In this document: positions 7,930 to 14,517 of the stretch, in pieces | How the letters are laid out: each line of letters opens with the position of its first letter | How positions within the stretch are numbered: position 1 is the stretch's first letter | From: Chloroflexota bacterium | GTDB lineage: Bacteria; Chloroflexota; Limnocylindria; Limnocylindrales; CSP1-4 | NCBI GenBank assembly: GCA_017882025.1 | Contig: JADGQG010000012.1 | Location: 1 to 18,524, forward strand | DNA: 18,524 bases | Reading direction: 5' to 3' | Translations under genes and position numbers: made by a program | Notes under the pieces: model-generated | The model's input: the letters and a program-made list of their open reading frames with translations, nothing else | Database searches by the model: none | What the model was told of the DNA's origin: nothing

Positions 7930-7954
7930 TGGGGACAAGTGGTGAATCTTGGCG
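7930..7954 (+). promoter_or_regulatory. Probable MraZ operator (three TGGNG repeats)
   Basis: TGGGG (7930-7934), TGGTG (7940-7944) and TGGCG (7950-7954) are in direct repeat with exactly 5 nt between units, a 10-nt period. MraZ of E. coli is known to bind TGGGN direct repeats separated by 5 nt upstream of its own gene. Here only the first unit matches TGGGN fully; units two and three differ at the fourth base. The site lies just downstream of the predicted transcription start, so binding would repress the operon, mraZ included. Confidence 0.6.
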
Positions 7955-8063
7955 GCGGGCGAAGGGCACTCGACTGCCGCCGAGGACACCGGGCCACGCA
8001 CCTTCGGATCCACGGGCACGAGGCCCGCGGACGGCAGACACGGAACACAGGGAGCCTGGGTAG

Positions 8064-8495
8064 GTGTTCACCGGCGAGTACCGGCACACGGTGGACGCGA
8101 AGGGACGGCTTGCCGTGCCTTCGAAGTTCCGGGCGCAGCTTGCCGGCGGCGCGGTCGTTTCGCGCTGGCTGGATCTCTGCCTGGCGATCTGGCCTCGGGA
8201 TGGATGGGAGCGCCTCGCGAGCAAGGTCGCGGCGCTGCCGATCGTCGAGAACGCGGGAGCCCGGGCCTTCAGCCGGTTCGTCTTTGCGAGCGCCGTAGAG
8301 ATCGAGTTCGACGCCCAGGGTCGCTTCGTCCTTCCGGCCTACCTCCGGGAGGCCGCCGGGCTGGAGGGCGAGGCAGCAGTCGTCGGCTCGCTCGACCACG
8401 CAGAGATCTGGACGCCCGTCCGGTGGGACGACTACCGGAAGGCGCTCGAGGCGCCGGATGCGCTCGCGCAACACCTGGCTGGGCTGGGTATCTAG
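8064..8495 (+). CDS. mraZ: Transcriptional regulator MraZ
   Basis: This 143-aa DNA-binding protein sits at the head of the dcw cluster, its usual place. It has two SpoVT/AbrB-like half domains: FTGEYRHTVDAKGRLAVPSKFR near the N-terminus and AVEIEFDAQGRFVLPAYLRE in the second half, each with the DxxGR signature. MraZ forms ring-shaped oligomers and represses its own operon through repeated TGGGN-like sites, and such repeats occur at 7930-7954. Start GTG 8064 has AGGGAG (8049-8054) 9 nt upstream and gives the family's normal N-terminus. Length is typical (about 140-150 aa). A 58-nt gap with a small tandem repeat separates it from rsmH. Confidence 0.95.
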   Translation: MFTGEYRHTVDAKGRLAVPSKFRAQLAGGAVVSRWLDLCLAIWPRDGWERLASKVAALPIVENAGARAFSRFVFASAVEIEFDAQGRFVLPAYLREAAGLEGEAAVVGSLDHAEIWTPVRWDDYRKALEAPDALAQHLAGLGI

Positions 8496-8514
8496 GCCAT
8501 TACATGCGCTTCCA

Positions 8515-8536
8515 GGATCCGCTCGGGATCCGCTCG
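8515..8536 (+). repeat. Perfect tandem repeat, 2 x 11 bp, between mraZ and rsmH
   Basis: GGATCCGCTCG occurs twice head-to-tail (8515-8525 and 8526-8536) in the 58-nt mraZ-rsmH gap, just before the rsmH ribosome-binding site. It is probably a local duplication with no clear function. Confidence 0.7.
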
Positions 8537-8553
8537 TCGTCGGTGAGGTAGAC

Positions 8554-9498
8554 ATGGAGCTTGGGCACCTGCCGGTGCTCGCGGAGGAGGTCATGCAGAT
8601 GCTCGCCCCGCGCCCCGGCAGCCTTCATGTCGACGGAACCGTTGGCGGCGGTGGGCACACCGAGCGGATCCTGGAGGCCGCCAGCCCGGACGGCCGCGTC
8701 CTCGGGCTCGACGCCGACCCCGCCGCGATCGCGCGGGTGGGGGAGCGGCTCGCCCGGTTCGGCGATCGGCTGGTACTCCGGCAGGCGAACTTCCGGGATC
8801 TCGCGACCGTCGCACCGGAGGCCGGGTTCCCGACCGTCGACGGCATCCTGCTGGACCTCGGCCTGAGCTCGTTCCAGCTTGCCGATCCGGCGCGCGGGTT
8901 CAGCTTCCGCGCCGAGGGCCGGCTCGACATGCGCTTCGACCCGGGCACGGGCCGGCCCGCCGCGGAGCTGCTCGCGGAGCTCGACGAGGGGGAGCTCGCA
9001 GACCTCTTCCGGCGCTACGGCGAGGAGCCGCATGCGCGGCGCATCGCTCGCGCCGTCGTCGAGGCGCGTCGAGCGGCCCCGGTCACCACGGCGGAGGTAT
9101 TCGCCTCGCTCGTCGAACGCGTCGTCCCGCGCCGTCCCGGCCGACCCGGGCGGATCCATCCCGCCACCCGCGTCTTCCAGGCGCTCCGAATCGCGGTCAA
9201 CGGCGAGCTCGATGCGCTCGAGGTCGCCCTCGACGCGGCGGTCGGGCTGCTTCGCCCGCGCGGCCGACTGGTCGTGCTGGCCTACCACTCGCTCGAGGAT
9301 CGACTCGTCAAGCGCTTCGTCGCGGCCGAGCGCCGCGGCTGCACCTGCCCACCCAGCTTTCCCGTCTGTGTCTGCGGCCGGGCCCCCCGTCTCCGCCCCG
9401 TCGGCCCCCAGCCGGCAATGCCCACGGAGGCGGAGGTCGCCGCGAATCCCCGCGCCCGGAGCGCCCGGCTCCGGACCGCGGAACGGCTCGCCGCATGA
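8554..9498 (+). CDS. rsmH: 16S rRNA (cytosine(1402)-N4)-methyltransferase
   Basis: This 314-aa S-adenosylmethionine-dependent enzyme (formerly MraW) methylates N4 of C1402 in the ribosomal P site. Visible motifs are HLPVLAEEV (5-13), the SAM-binding VDGTVGGGGHT (26-36), GLDADP (51-56), the catalytic-region LLDLGLSSFQL (99-109) with RGFSFRAEGRLDMRFD, RIHPATRVFQALRIAVN, and AYHSLEDRLVKRF near the C-terminus. A Cys-rich tail (GCTCPPSFPVCVCG) is common in the family. Start ATG 8554 has GAGG 5 nt upstream. Length is normal. It is the second gene of the dcw operon. Confidence 0.97.
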   Translation: MELGHLPVLAEEVMQMLAPRPGSLHVDGTVGGGGHTERILEAASPDGRVLGLDADPAAIARVGERLARFGDRLVLRQANFRDLATVAPEAGFPTVDGILLDLGLSSFQLADPARGFSFRAEGRLDMRFDPGTGRPAAELLAELDEGELADLFRRYGEEPHARRIARAVVEARRAAPVTTAEVFASLVERVVPRRPGRPGRIHPATRVFQALRIAVNGELDALEVALDAAVGLLRPRGRLVVLAYHSLEDRLVKRFVAAERRGCTCPPSFPVCVCGRAPRLRPVGPQPAMPTEAEVAANPRARSARLRTAERLAA

Positions 9499-9535
9499 GC
9501 CGTCCGGGCGTCGACGCGACGGAGGGTTCGCACCG

Positions 9536-9733
9536 ATGAGCAAGCGCCACCAGACCCAGCGGCGAAGGTCGTACGGTCGTCGGGAGCACGAGATTCGCGA
9601 GCGGCGCGACCGGATCTGGTCCGGGCTCGACGAGGTGCGCGAGCTGGGCGAGGAGTCGTTCGCCGGGATGGACGTTGCTGTTCGAGAGCTTGGCCTGCCG
9701 GCCTACGGCAGCGCCTATCTCGGGCCGGACTGA
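9536..9733 (+). CDS. Small basic protein of unknown function in dcw cluster
   Basis: A 65-aa frame between rsmH and the ftsL-like gene. I do not recognise it. The first 28 residues are strongly basic (MSKRHQTQRRRSYGRREHE and following) and probably helical; the rest is more acidic (GLDEVRELGEESFAGMDVAV, ending YGSAYLGPD). There is no membrane segment. It is probably real: GGAGGG (9521-9526) sits 9 nt before ATG 9536, and its stop shares a base with the next ATG (TGATG, 9731-9735), as between other genes here. It could take part in division or ribosome assembly by context only; no function is shown by the sequence. Confidence 0.65.
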   Translation: MSKRHQTQRRRSYGRREHEIRERRDRIWSGLDEVRELGEESFAGMDVAVRELGLPAYGSAYLGPD

Positions 9734-10155
9734 TGGCGGGCTATGCGGGAGCGCGGCCGCGGTCCGGCATCCTGGCGCCGCGCCGCCGGGCAGAGACGGC
9801 GCTCGAACGGCGCGGCACGCCCCGGTCGGACCGGGCTGCCGACCTGCCGCGCCGAAGCCTCCGGGGCGCTTCGGCGGTCCGTTCTCGTCGCCGCCAGGGC
9901 CGGGTTGGCTTCGCGATCGTCGGCATCGTGGTCATCTTCCTGCTTGGGCTCTTCTCGCTCTCCCAGACGGTCAGGGTCTCCGCGACCGACTTCGACGTCG
10001 ACCGCCTGATCGCGGCTCGCTCGGAGCTCCTCGCGAACGAGCGCAACCTGGTTGCGGACCTGTCGCGCCTGGGCCGCGAGCCGGCGATCCGGAAGCTGGC
10101 CCTCGATGCCGGCCTGGGCCAGCTCATAAACCCACTCGTGGTCCCCGCGCGTTAG
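9733..10155 (+). CDS. ftsL: FtsL/DivIC-like septum formation protein
   Basis: A 140-aa bitopic membrane protein in the ftsL position between rsmH and ftsI. Residues 1-57 are a long Arg-rich cytoplasmic tail, about 58-76 (VGFAIVGIVVIFLLGLFSL) form the single membrane segment, and 77-140 are extracytoplasmic with a likely coiled coil (DRLIAARSELLANERNLVADL). GREPAIRKLALDAGLG near the end resembles the FtsL/DivIC C-terminal motif. FtsL with DivIC/FtsB links and activates the FtsW-FtsI synthase. Sequence alone does not separate FtsL from DivIC, so the symbol rests on gene order and topology. It starts at ATG 9733, overlapping the preceding stop by one base. Confidence 0.75.
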   Translation: MAGYAGARPRSGILAPRRRAETALERRGTPRSDRAADLPRRSLRGASAVRSRRRQGRVGFAIVGIVVIFLLGLFSLSQTVRVSATDFDVDRLIAARSELLANERNLVADLSRLGREPAIRKLALDAGLGQLINPLVVPAR

Positions 10156-10203
10156 CCCGCGTCCGCGACCGCCCGATCGCCCGACCAGGAGGAAGCCCGT
10201 CTG

Positions 10204-12057
10204 ATGCTCGGCCGGACCGACAGCCGCCCGCGGAGCCTGCTCGTGCTCGCTCTGCTCGCCTGCTTCGGCATCGCGTGTATCGGGCGGCTGGGCTACTGGC
10301 AGTTCGTGCGCCACGACGAGCTGGTGGCGCGGGCCCGCGAACAGGTGACGGCGCGCATCGAGGTCGCGCCGGTGCGGGGGACCATCTACGACCGGAGCGG
10401 GACGGTCGTGCTCGCCACGTCCGTGGAGCGCGACCGCCTCAGCGCGTTCCCGGCCCAGATGACCGGGTCCACCGATGCCGTCACGGCGGCGTTGCGCGAG
10501 CGGGTGGCCGCGAAACTCGTCGAGATCCTGGGCCTTGTCCCGACCGAGGCCGATGCCCTTCGAGCGAAGATCAACGACGGGCAGGCGTTCGTAATCCTGG
10601 CTCACGACCTGACCCCGGTCCAGTCGGACGCAATCAAGGCCGGCCTTGCCGACGGGTCGCTCACGCAGCTCCGCCTGGAGCCCGAGCCGGTCCGGGTCTA
10701 CCCGCTGGCGGGCGGCGCCACCGGCACGACCCTCGCCGCGCAGCTGCTCGGGTTCGTCAACCGCGACGGGACCGGCCAGTACGGGGTCGAGGGCCGCTGG
10801 CAGGACCTGCTCGGTGGCAGCCCGCAGGTGCTCCTGGCCGAGCGCGACGCGTCGGGGCGCCCGCTCCTGGAGAACGCGCAGACGGTTGAGCCCGGCTCGC
10901 CGGGCACCTCGCTCACCCTGACCCTCGATGCGAGCCTCCAGCTCAAGCTGGAGCAGGAGGTCTACGCGGCGTGGGTCGCGAACCATGCGAAGAGTGTCTC
11001 GGGCCTGGTGATGGACCCGACGACCGGCGAGATCCTCGCGTCCGCGACCTACCCCAGCTACGACGGCAACGACTACCGTGCCATCGCCGCGAACGATCCC
11101 TCGCGCTTCATCGACCCGATCGTCTCGAGCGTCTATGAGCCGGGCTCGGTCTTCAAGCTCCTGACGGCGACCGCCGCCCTGGAGGCCGGGGTCGTCACGC
11201 GCACGACGAAGCTCCGCGACCAGGCGGTCCTCACGCTCGACGGTGGACGGGCAAGCGTCCGGAACGCCGATCGAGGAAGCAAGGGCACGCTCACCTTCCA
11301 GGACGCCGTGGCATGGTCCCGCAACGTCGTCATGTCGAAGGTCGCCCTCATGCTCGGTCCCACTACCAGCCAGGCCGCCGCCGTCCTCCACGAGGCGTGG
11401 ACCCGCCTGGGCTTCGGCGCCCGGACGGGCATCGACGTGGCGGGAGAGGTGCCCGGCCTCGTCCGCGACCCGGCAGTGCAGCCGTGGAAGCAGATCGACC
11501 TGGCGAACGGCGCGTTCGGCCAGGGGATCGCGGTGACGCTCCTCCAGCTGGCGACCGCGTTCAGCGCGATGGTGAATGGCGGGACACTCCCCACGCCTCA
11601 CGTCGTGAAGGCAACCGGCGACTCGCCCACGACGACGGCCGACCGTGGGCGCGTCATGACGCCCGCCCTCTCGGCCAATCTCACGGCGATCATGGAGCGG
11701 GTGGTGAACGTGGTGCCGTTCTACCGGGATCGCACGCTCATCCCGGGGTACCTGGTGGGGGGCAAGACCGGAACGGCCCAGATCTGGGATGCCAAGGCCG
11801 GCCGCTTCCGGACCGACGTCTACAACTTCTCGTTCGTCGGGTTCGTCGGTCGGACGGCGCCGGAGCTGGTCGTTGCCGTCCAGGTAAACGAGGGCAAGCC
11901 GCTCGTGAACAGGCCCGGCGACCTGGAGATGGCGGTCGAGTCGTTCGAGCTCTTCCGGCGGATCGCGACCGACGCCATGACGACCCTCGACCTGCCGCCC
12001 GTCCGGCCGGCTCCCTCGTCGTCGGCGTCGGCGCCGGCTGCGACGGCGCACCCGTGA
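10204..12057 (+). CDS. ftsI: Septal peptidoglycan transpeptidase, class B PBP
   Basis: A 617-aa penicillin-binding protein (PBP3/PbpB type) that crosslinks septal peptidoglycan together with FtsW. One N-terminal membrane anchor lies at about residues 11-30 (SLLVLALLACFGIACIGRLG). The pedestal domain starts with APVRGTIYDRSGTVVLA. The transpeptidase domain has all three active-site motifs: SVFK with nucleophile Ser315 and Lys318 (after YEPG), SRN (Ser372 to Asn374) and KTG (521-523, in GGKTGTAQ). There is no C-terminal PASTA domain; the end is a Ser/Ala/Pro tail. Start ATG 10204 has AGGAGG (10187-10192) upstream with a slightly long 11-nt spacing. A 48-nt gap separates it from ftsL. Its stop is embedded in GTGA, the likely start of murF. 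Confidence 0.95.
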   Translation: MLGRTDSRPRSLLVLALLACFGIACIGRLGYWQFVRHDELVARAREQVTARIEVAPVRGTIYDRSGTVVLATSVERDRLSAFPAQMTGSTDAVTAALRERVAAKLVEILGLVPTEADALRAKINDGQAFVILAHDLTPVQSDAIKAGLADGSLTQLRLEPEPVRVYPLAGGATGTTLAAQLLGFVNRDGTGQYGVEGRWQDLLGGSPQVLLAERDASGRPLLENAQTVEPGSPGTSLTLTLDASLQLKLEQEVYAAWVANHAKSVSGLVMDPTTGEILASATYPSYDGNDYRAIAANDPSRFIDPIVSSVYEPGSVFKLLTATAALEAGVVTRTTKLRDQAVLTLDGGRASVRNADRGSKGTLTFQDAVAWSRNVVMSKVALMLGPTTSQAAAVLHEAWTRLGFGARTGIDVAGEVPGLVRDPAVQPWKQIDLANGAFGQGIAVTLLQLATAFSAMVNGGTLPTPHVVKATGDSPTTTADRGRVMTPALSANLTAIMERVVNVVPFYRDRTLIPGYLVGGKTGTAQIWDAKAGRFRTDVYNFSFVGFVGRTAPELVVAVQVNEGKPLVNRPGDLEMAVESFELFRRIATDAMTTLDLPPVRPAPSSSASAPAATAHP

Positions 12058-13541
12058 GTGCAGCCTGTGCGACACTCCCCGGCGTGACGACCGTGCCGGC
12101 GCCCGGCCAGGGCGGCGATCCGACCCGGCCGGGCGCCGCCCCCGCGCTGCGTGCCGCCGACCTTCTCACGGCGACCCGTGGAACGCTGCTCCGCGACGCC
12201 GACCGTCCCATTCGTGGTGGTGCCGTCGACTCGCGCGCGGTGGAGCCGGGAAACCTGTTCGTGGCCCTGTCCGGCGAGCGGACCGACGGGCATCGTTTCC
12301 TCGAAGCTGCGGTGGCCGCCGGGGCGGCGGCCCTGCTGGTGAGCCGCCCGCTGGACGCAGCGGCGCTCGAAGCCCTCGGCAGCGTGACCGTCGTCCAGGT
12401 GCCCGACGCGCTCCTCGGCCTCCAGGCGATCGGGGCCGCCTGGCGCGCCCGGTTCGACCCGCTGGTGGTCGGGATCACCGGCAGCCTCGCGAAGACGTCA
12501 ACCAAGGACGCGACAGCCGCCGTCCTCGCCATTGCACTCCCGACGCTGAAGAGCGAGGGCAATGCGAACAACGAGATCGGCCTCCCGCTCACGCTGCTGC
12601 GCCTGGGGCCGGAGCACCGCGCCGCGGTCCTCGAGATGGGGATGTACGTCGGGGGCGAGATCGCGACGCTTGCCCGGCTGGGCCGGCCGGAGATCGGCGT
12701 CGTGACCGCGGTCGCGCCCGTGCACCAGGAGCGGGCCGGCAGCCTGGCGGCGATCGAGGACGCGAAGGCCGAGCTGGTCGAGGCCCTGCCGCCCGACGGC
12801 ACGGCGGTCCTCAACGCGGACGACGTCCGGGTGCGCACGTTCGGGTCGCGCACGCGTGCCTCCGTGATCCGTTACGGCTTCGCGGCCGATGCCGATGTGA
12901 CCGCGGAGCGCGTCGTACGCCGCGGCGCCGCCGGGATGACGTTCGAGGTGGTGGCGCGCGCTCCGCGGCGGACGCGGTTCGGGGCCGAGATCGTCGCGCT
13001 GGGTCGCCACAGTGTCCAGAACGCGTTGGCGGCCGCGGCGGTCGGGCTCCTGGCGGGGCTCCCGGACGAGGCGATCGCGGCTGGCCTGGCGACCGACTGG
13101 GCCGCCGCGTCCGCGCACCGGGGCGCCATCGTGAAGGCGCCGGGCCTCACGATCCTCGACGACACGTACAACGCCTCGCCACCGGCGGTCCTCGCGGCGC
13201 TCGACGTGCTCGTGTCGCTGCCCGGCCGGCCCGTGGCGGTCCTCGGCGAGATGCTCGAGCTGGGCGACGCGCACGCCGCGAGCCACCGCGCCGTCGGCGA
13301 AGCCGCCGGCCGGGCCGTTGCCGAGCTGGTCGTGGTCGGGCATGGCGCTGCGGGCATCGCCGAGGGCGCCCTGTCTGCCGGGCTGGCGGCTTCGCACGTG
13401 CACCACGTCCGTGACCGCGCGACCGCGATCGAGCTTCTCGCGTCGGTGCTCCGCCCGGGAGACGTCGTCCTTGTCAAGGCCTCGCGGGGCGCCGCCCTCG
13501 AGGCCGTCGTGGATGCCCTCCGGGCGGGGATCCCCGCATGA
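12054..13541 (+). CDS. murF: UDP-MurNAc-tripeptide:D-Ala-D-Ala ligase
   Basis: A 495-aa ATP-dependent Mur ligase that adds D-Ala-D-Ala to UDP-MurNAc-tripeptide in the cytoplasm. Motifs seen: N-terminal UDP-binding domain (AVDSRAVEPGNLFVAL), central GITGSLAKTSTKD (140-152; Lys147 contacts ATP phosphates), NANNEIGLPLTLLRL, EMGMYVGGEI, TAVAPVHQERAGS, and DDTYNASPPAVLAAL with GEMLELGD in the C-terminal domain. The P-loop has Ala146 where Gly is usual. Start: GTG 12054 overlaps the ftsI stop (GTGA); a second in-frame GTG lies at 12084. Neither has a clear ribosome site, so coupling to ftsI is likely. The gene normally between ftsI and murF, murE, is absent. Confidence 0.95.
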   Translation: MSAACATLPGVTTVPAPGQGGDPTRPGAAPALRAADLLTATRGTLLRDADRPIRGGAVDSRAVEPGNLFVALSGERTDGHRFLEAAVAAGAAALLVSRPLDAAALEALGSVTVVQVPDALLGLQAIGAAWRARFDPLVVGITGSLAKTSTKDATAAVLAIALPTLKSEGNANNEIGLPLTLLRLGPEHRAAVLEMGMYVGGEIATLARLGRPEIGVVTAVAPVHQERAGSLAAIEDAKAELVEALPPDGTAVLNADDVRVRTFGSRTRASVIRYGFAADADVTAERVVRRGAAGMTFEVVARAPRRTRFGAEIVALGRHSVQNALAAAAVGLLAGLPDEAIAAGLATDWAAASAHRGAIVKAPGLTILDDTYNASPPAVLAALDVLVSLPGRPVAVLGEMLELGDAHAASHRAVGEAAGRAVAELVVVGHGAAGIAEGALSAGLAASHVHHVRDRATAIELLASVLRPGDVVLVKASRGAALEAVVDALRAGIPA

Positions 13542-14515
13542 CCGTCGAGCTGATCCAGGCGATCCTGCTGGCCTTTGCCGTCGTGGTGATCCTGATGCCC
13601 GGGTACATCCGGCTCATCCGCTGGGCCGGCTTCGCCAAGCGGATCCGGATCGAGGGGCCGGAGACGCACCAGATCAAGGGCGGCACACCGACCGCCGGGG
13701 GAGCCCTCCTGATCGGGGTCGTGGGTGTGCTGGCGCTGGTCTTCAACCTGGTTGACGCCTCCACGTTTGCCCCACTCGCGGCGCTCGGGCTCGTGGGCGC
13801 CCTTGGCTTCGCCGACGACTGGCTCAACGCGAGCACGGGCGACGGGATTCGCGCCCGCCAGAAACTCATCTGGCAGACGGCCGTCGCGGTATTCGCCGCC
13901 TGGCAGATCCAGCGCACCTACGACATCGTCGCGGTGGGCGTCCCGTTCGTGGGTGCCGTGGCCATCGCGCCGTGGCTGTACATCGCGTTCGCGGCCTTCG
14001 CGATCGTGGCGATGAGCAACGGCGTCAACCTGACGGATGGGCTGGACGGGCTGGCGGGCGGCACCCTCATCTTCGCCTTCGTCCCGTTCCTGATCATCGC
14101 CCTGCTCAACAGCCCCGCCCAGCCGAACCTCGCGATCCTGTGCTCGCTCCTTATCGGCGCGCTTCTGGGCTTCCTCTGGTTCAACGTCCACCCGGCCCAG
14201 GTGTTCATGGGCGACTCGGGCTCGCTGAGCCTGGGTGCGACGCTGGCTGTCGTTTCACTGATCACGGGCCAGATCCTGATCCTCCCGCTGATCGGGATCA
14301 TCTTCGTCGTGGAGGCGGGCTCGGTCCTGATCCAGGTCGCCTATTTCAAGGCAACGGGCGGCAGGCGGATCTTCCGGATGAGCCCGCTTCATCACCACTT
14401 CGAGCTGGGTGGCTGGCCGGAGACGAAGATCACGCTCCGCTTCTGGATCGTCGGTGCGCTGGCCGGCCTGATGGGCGTGACGCTCTTCCTCGCCACGCTG
14501 CAGCGGCTGGTCTGA
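13538..14515 (+). CDS. mraY: Phospho-N-acetylmuramoyl-pentapeptide transferase
   Basis: A 325-aa polytopic membrane enzyme that moves phospho-MurNAc-pentapeptide from UDP to undecaprenyl phosphate, making lipid I. About ten hydrophobic segments are visible. Family motifs: KGGTPTAGG (48-55; Ala where Met is common), FADDWLN with the acidic pair Asp93-Asp94, NLTDGLDGLA (164-173), FMGDSGSLSLG with Asp226, and MSPLHHHFELGGWPE (281-295) with the three-histidine motif. Length fits Gram-positive-type MraY, shorter than the about 360 aa of E. coli. Start ATG 13538 overlaps the murF stop as ATGA; murD begins 2 nt after its stop. Confidence 0.98.
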   Translation: MTVELIQAILLAFAVVVILMPGYIRLIRWAGFAKRIRIEGPETHQIKGGTPTAGGALLIGVVGVLALVFNLVDASTFAPLAALGLVGALGFADDWLNASTGDGIRARQKLIWQTAVAVFAAWQIQRTYDIVAVGVPFVGAVAIAPWLYIAFAAFAIVAMSNGVNLTDGLDGLAGGTLIFAFVPFLIIALLNSPAQPNLAILCSLLIGALLGFLWFNVHPAQVFMGDSGSLSLGATLAVVSLITGQILILPLIGIIFVVEAGSVLIQVAYFKATGGRRIFRMSPLHHHFELGGWPETKITLRFWIVGALAGLMGVTLFLATLQRLV

Positions 14516-14517
14516 CG

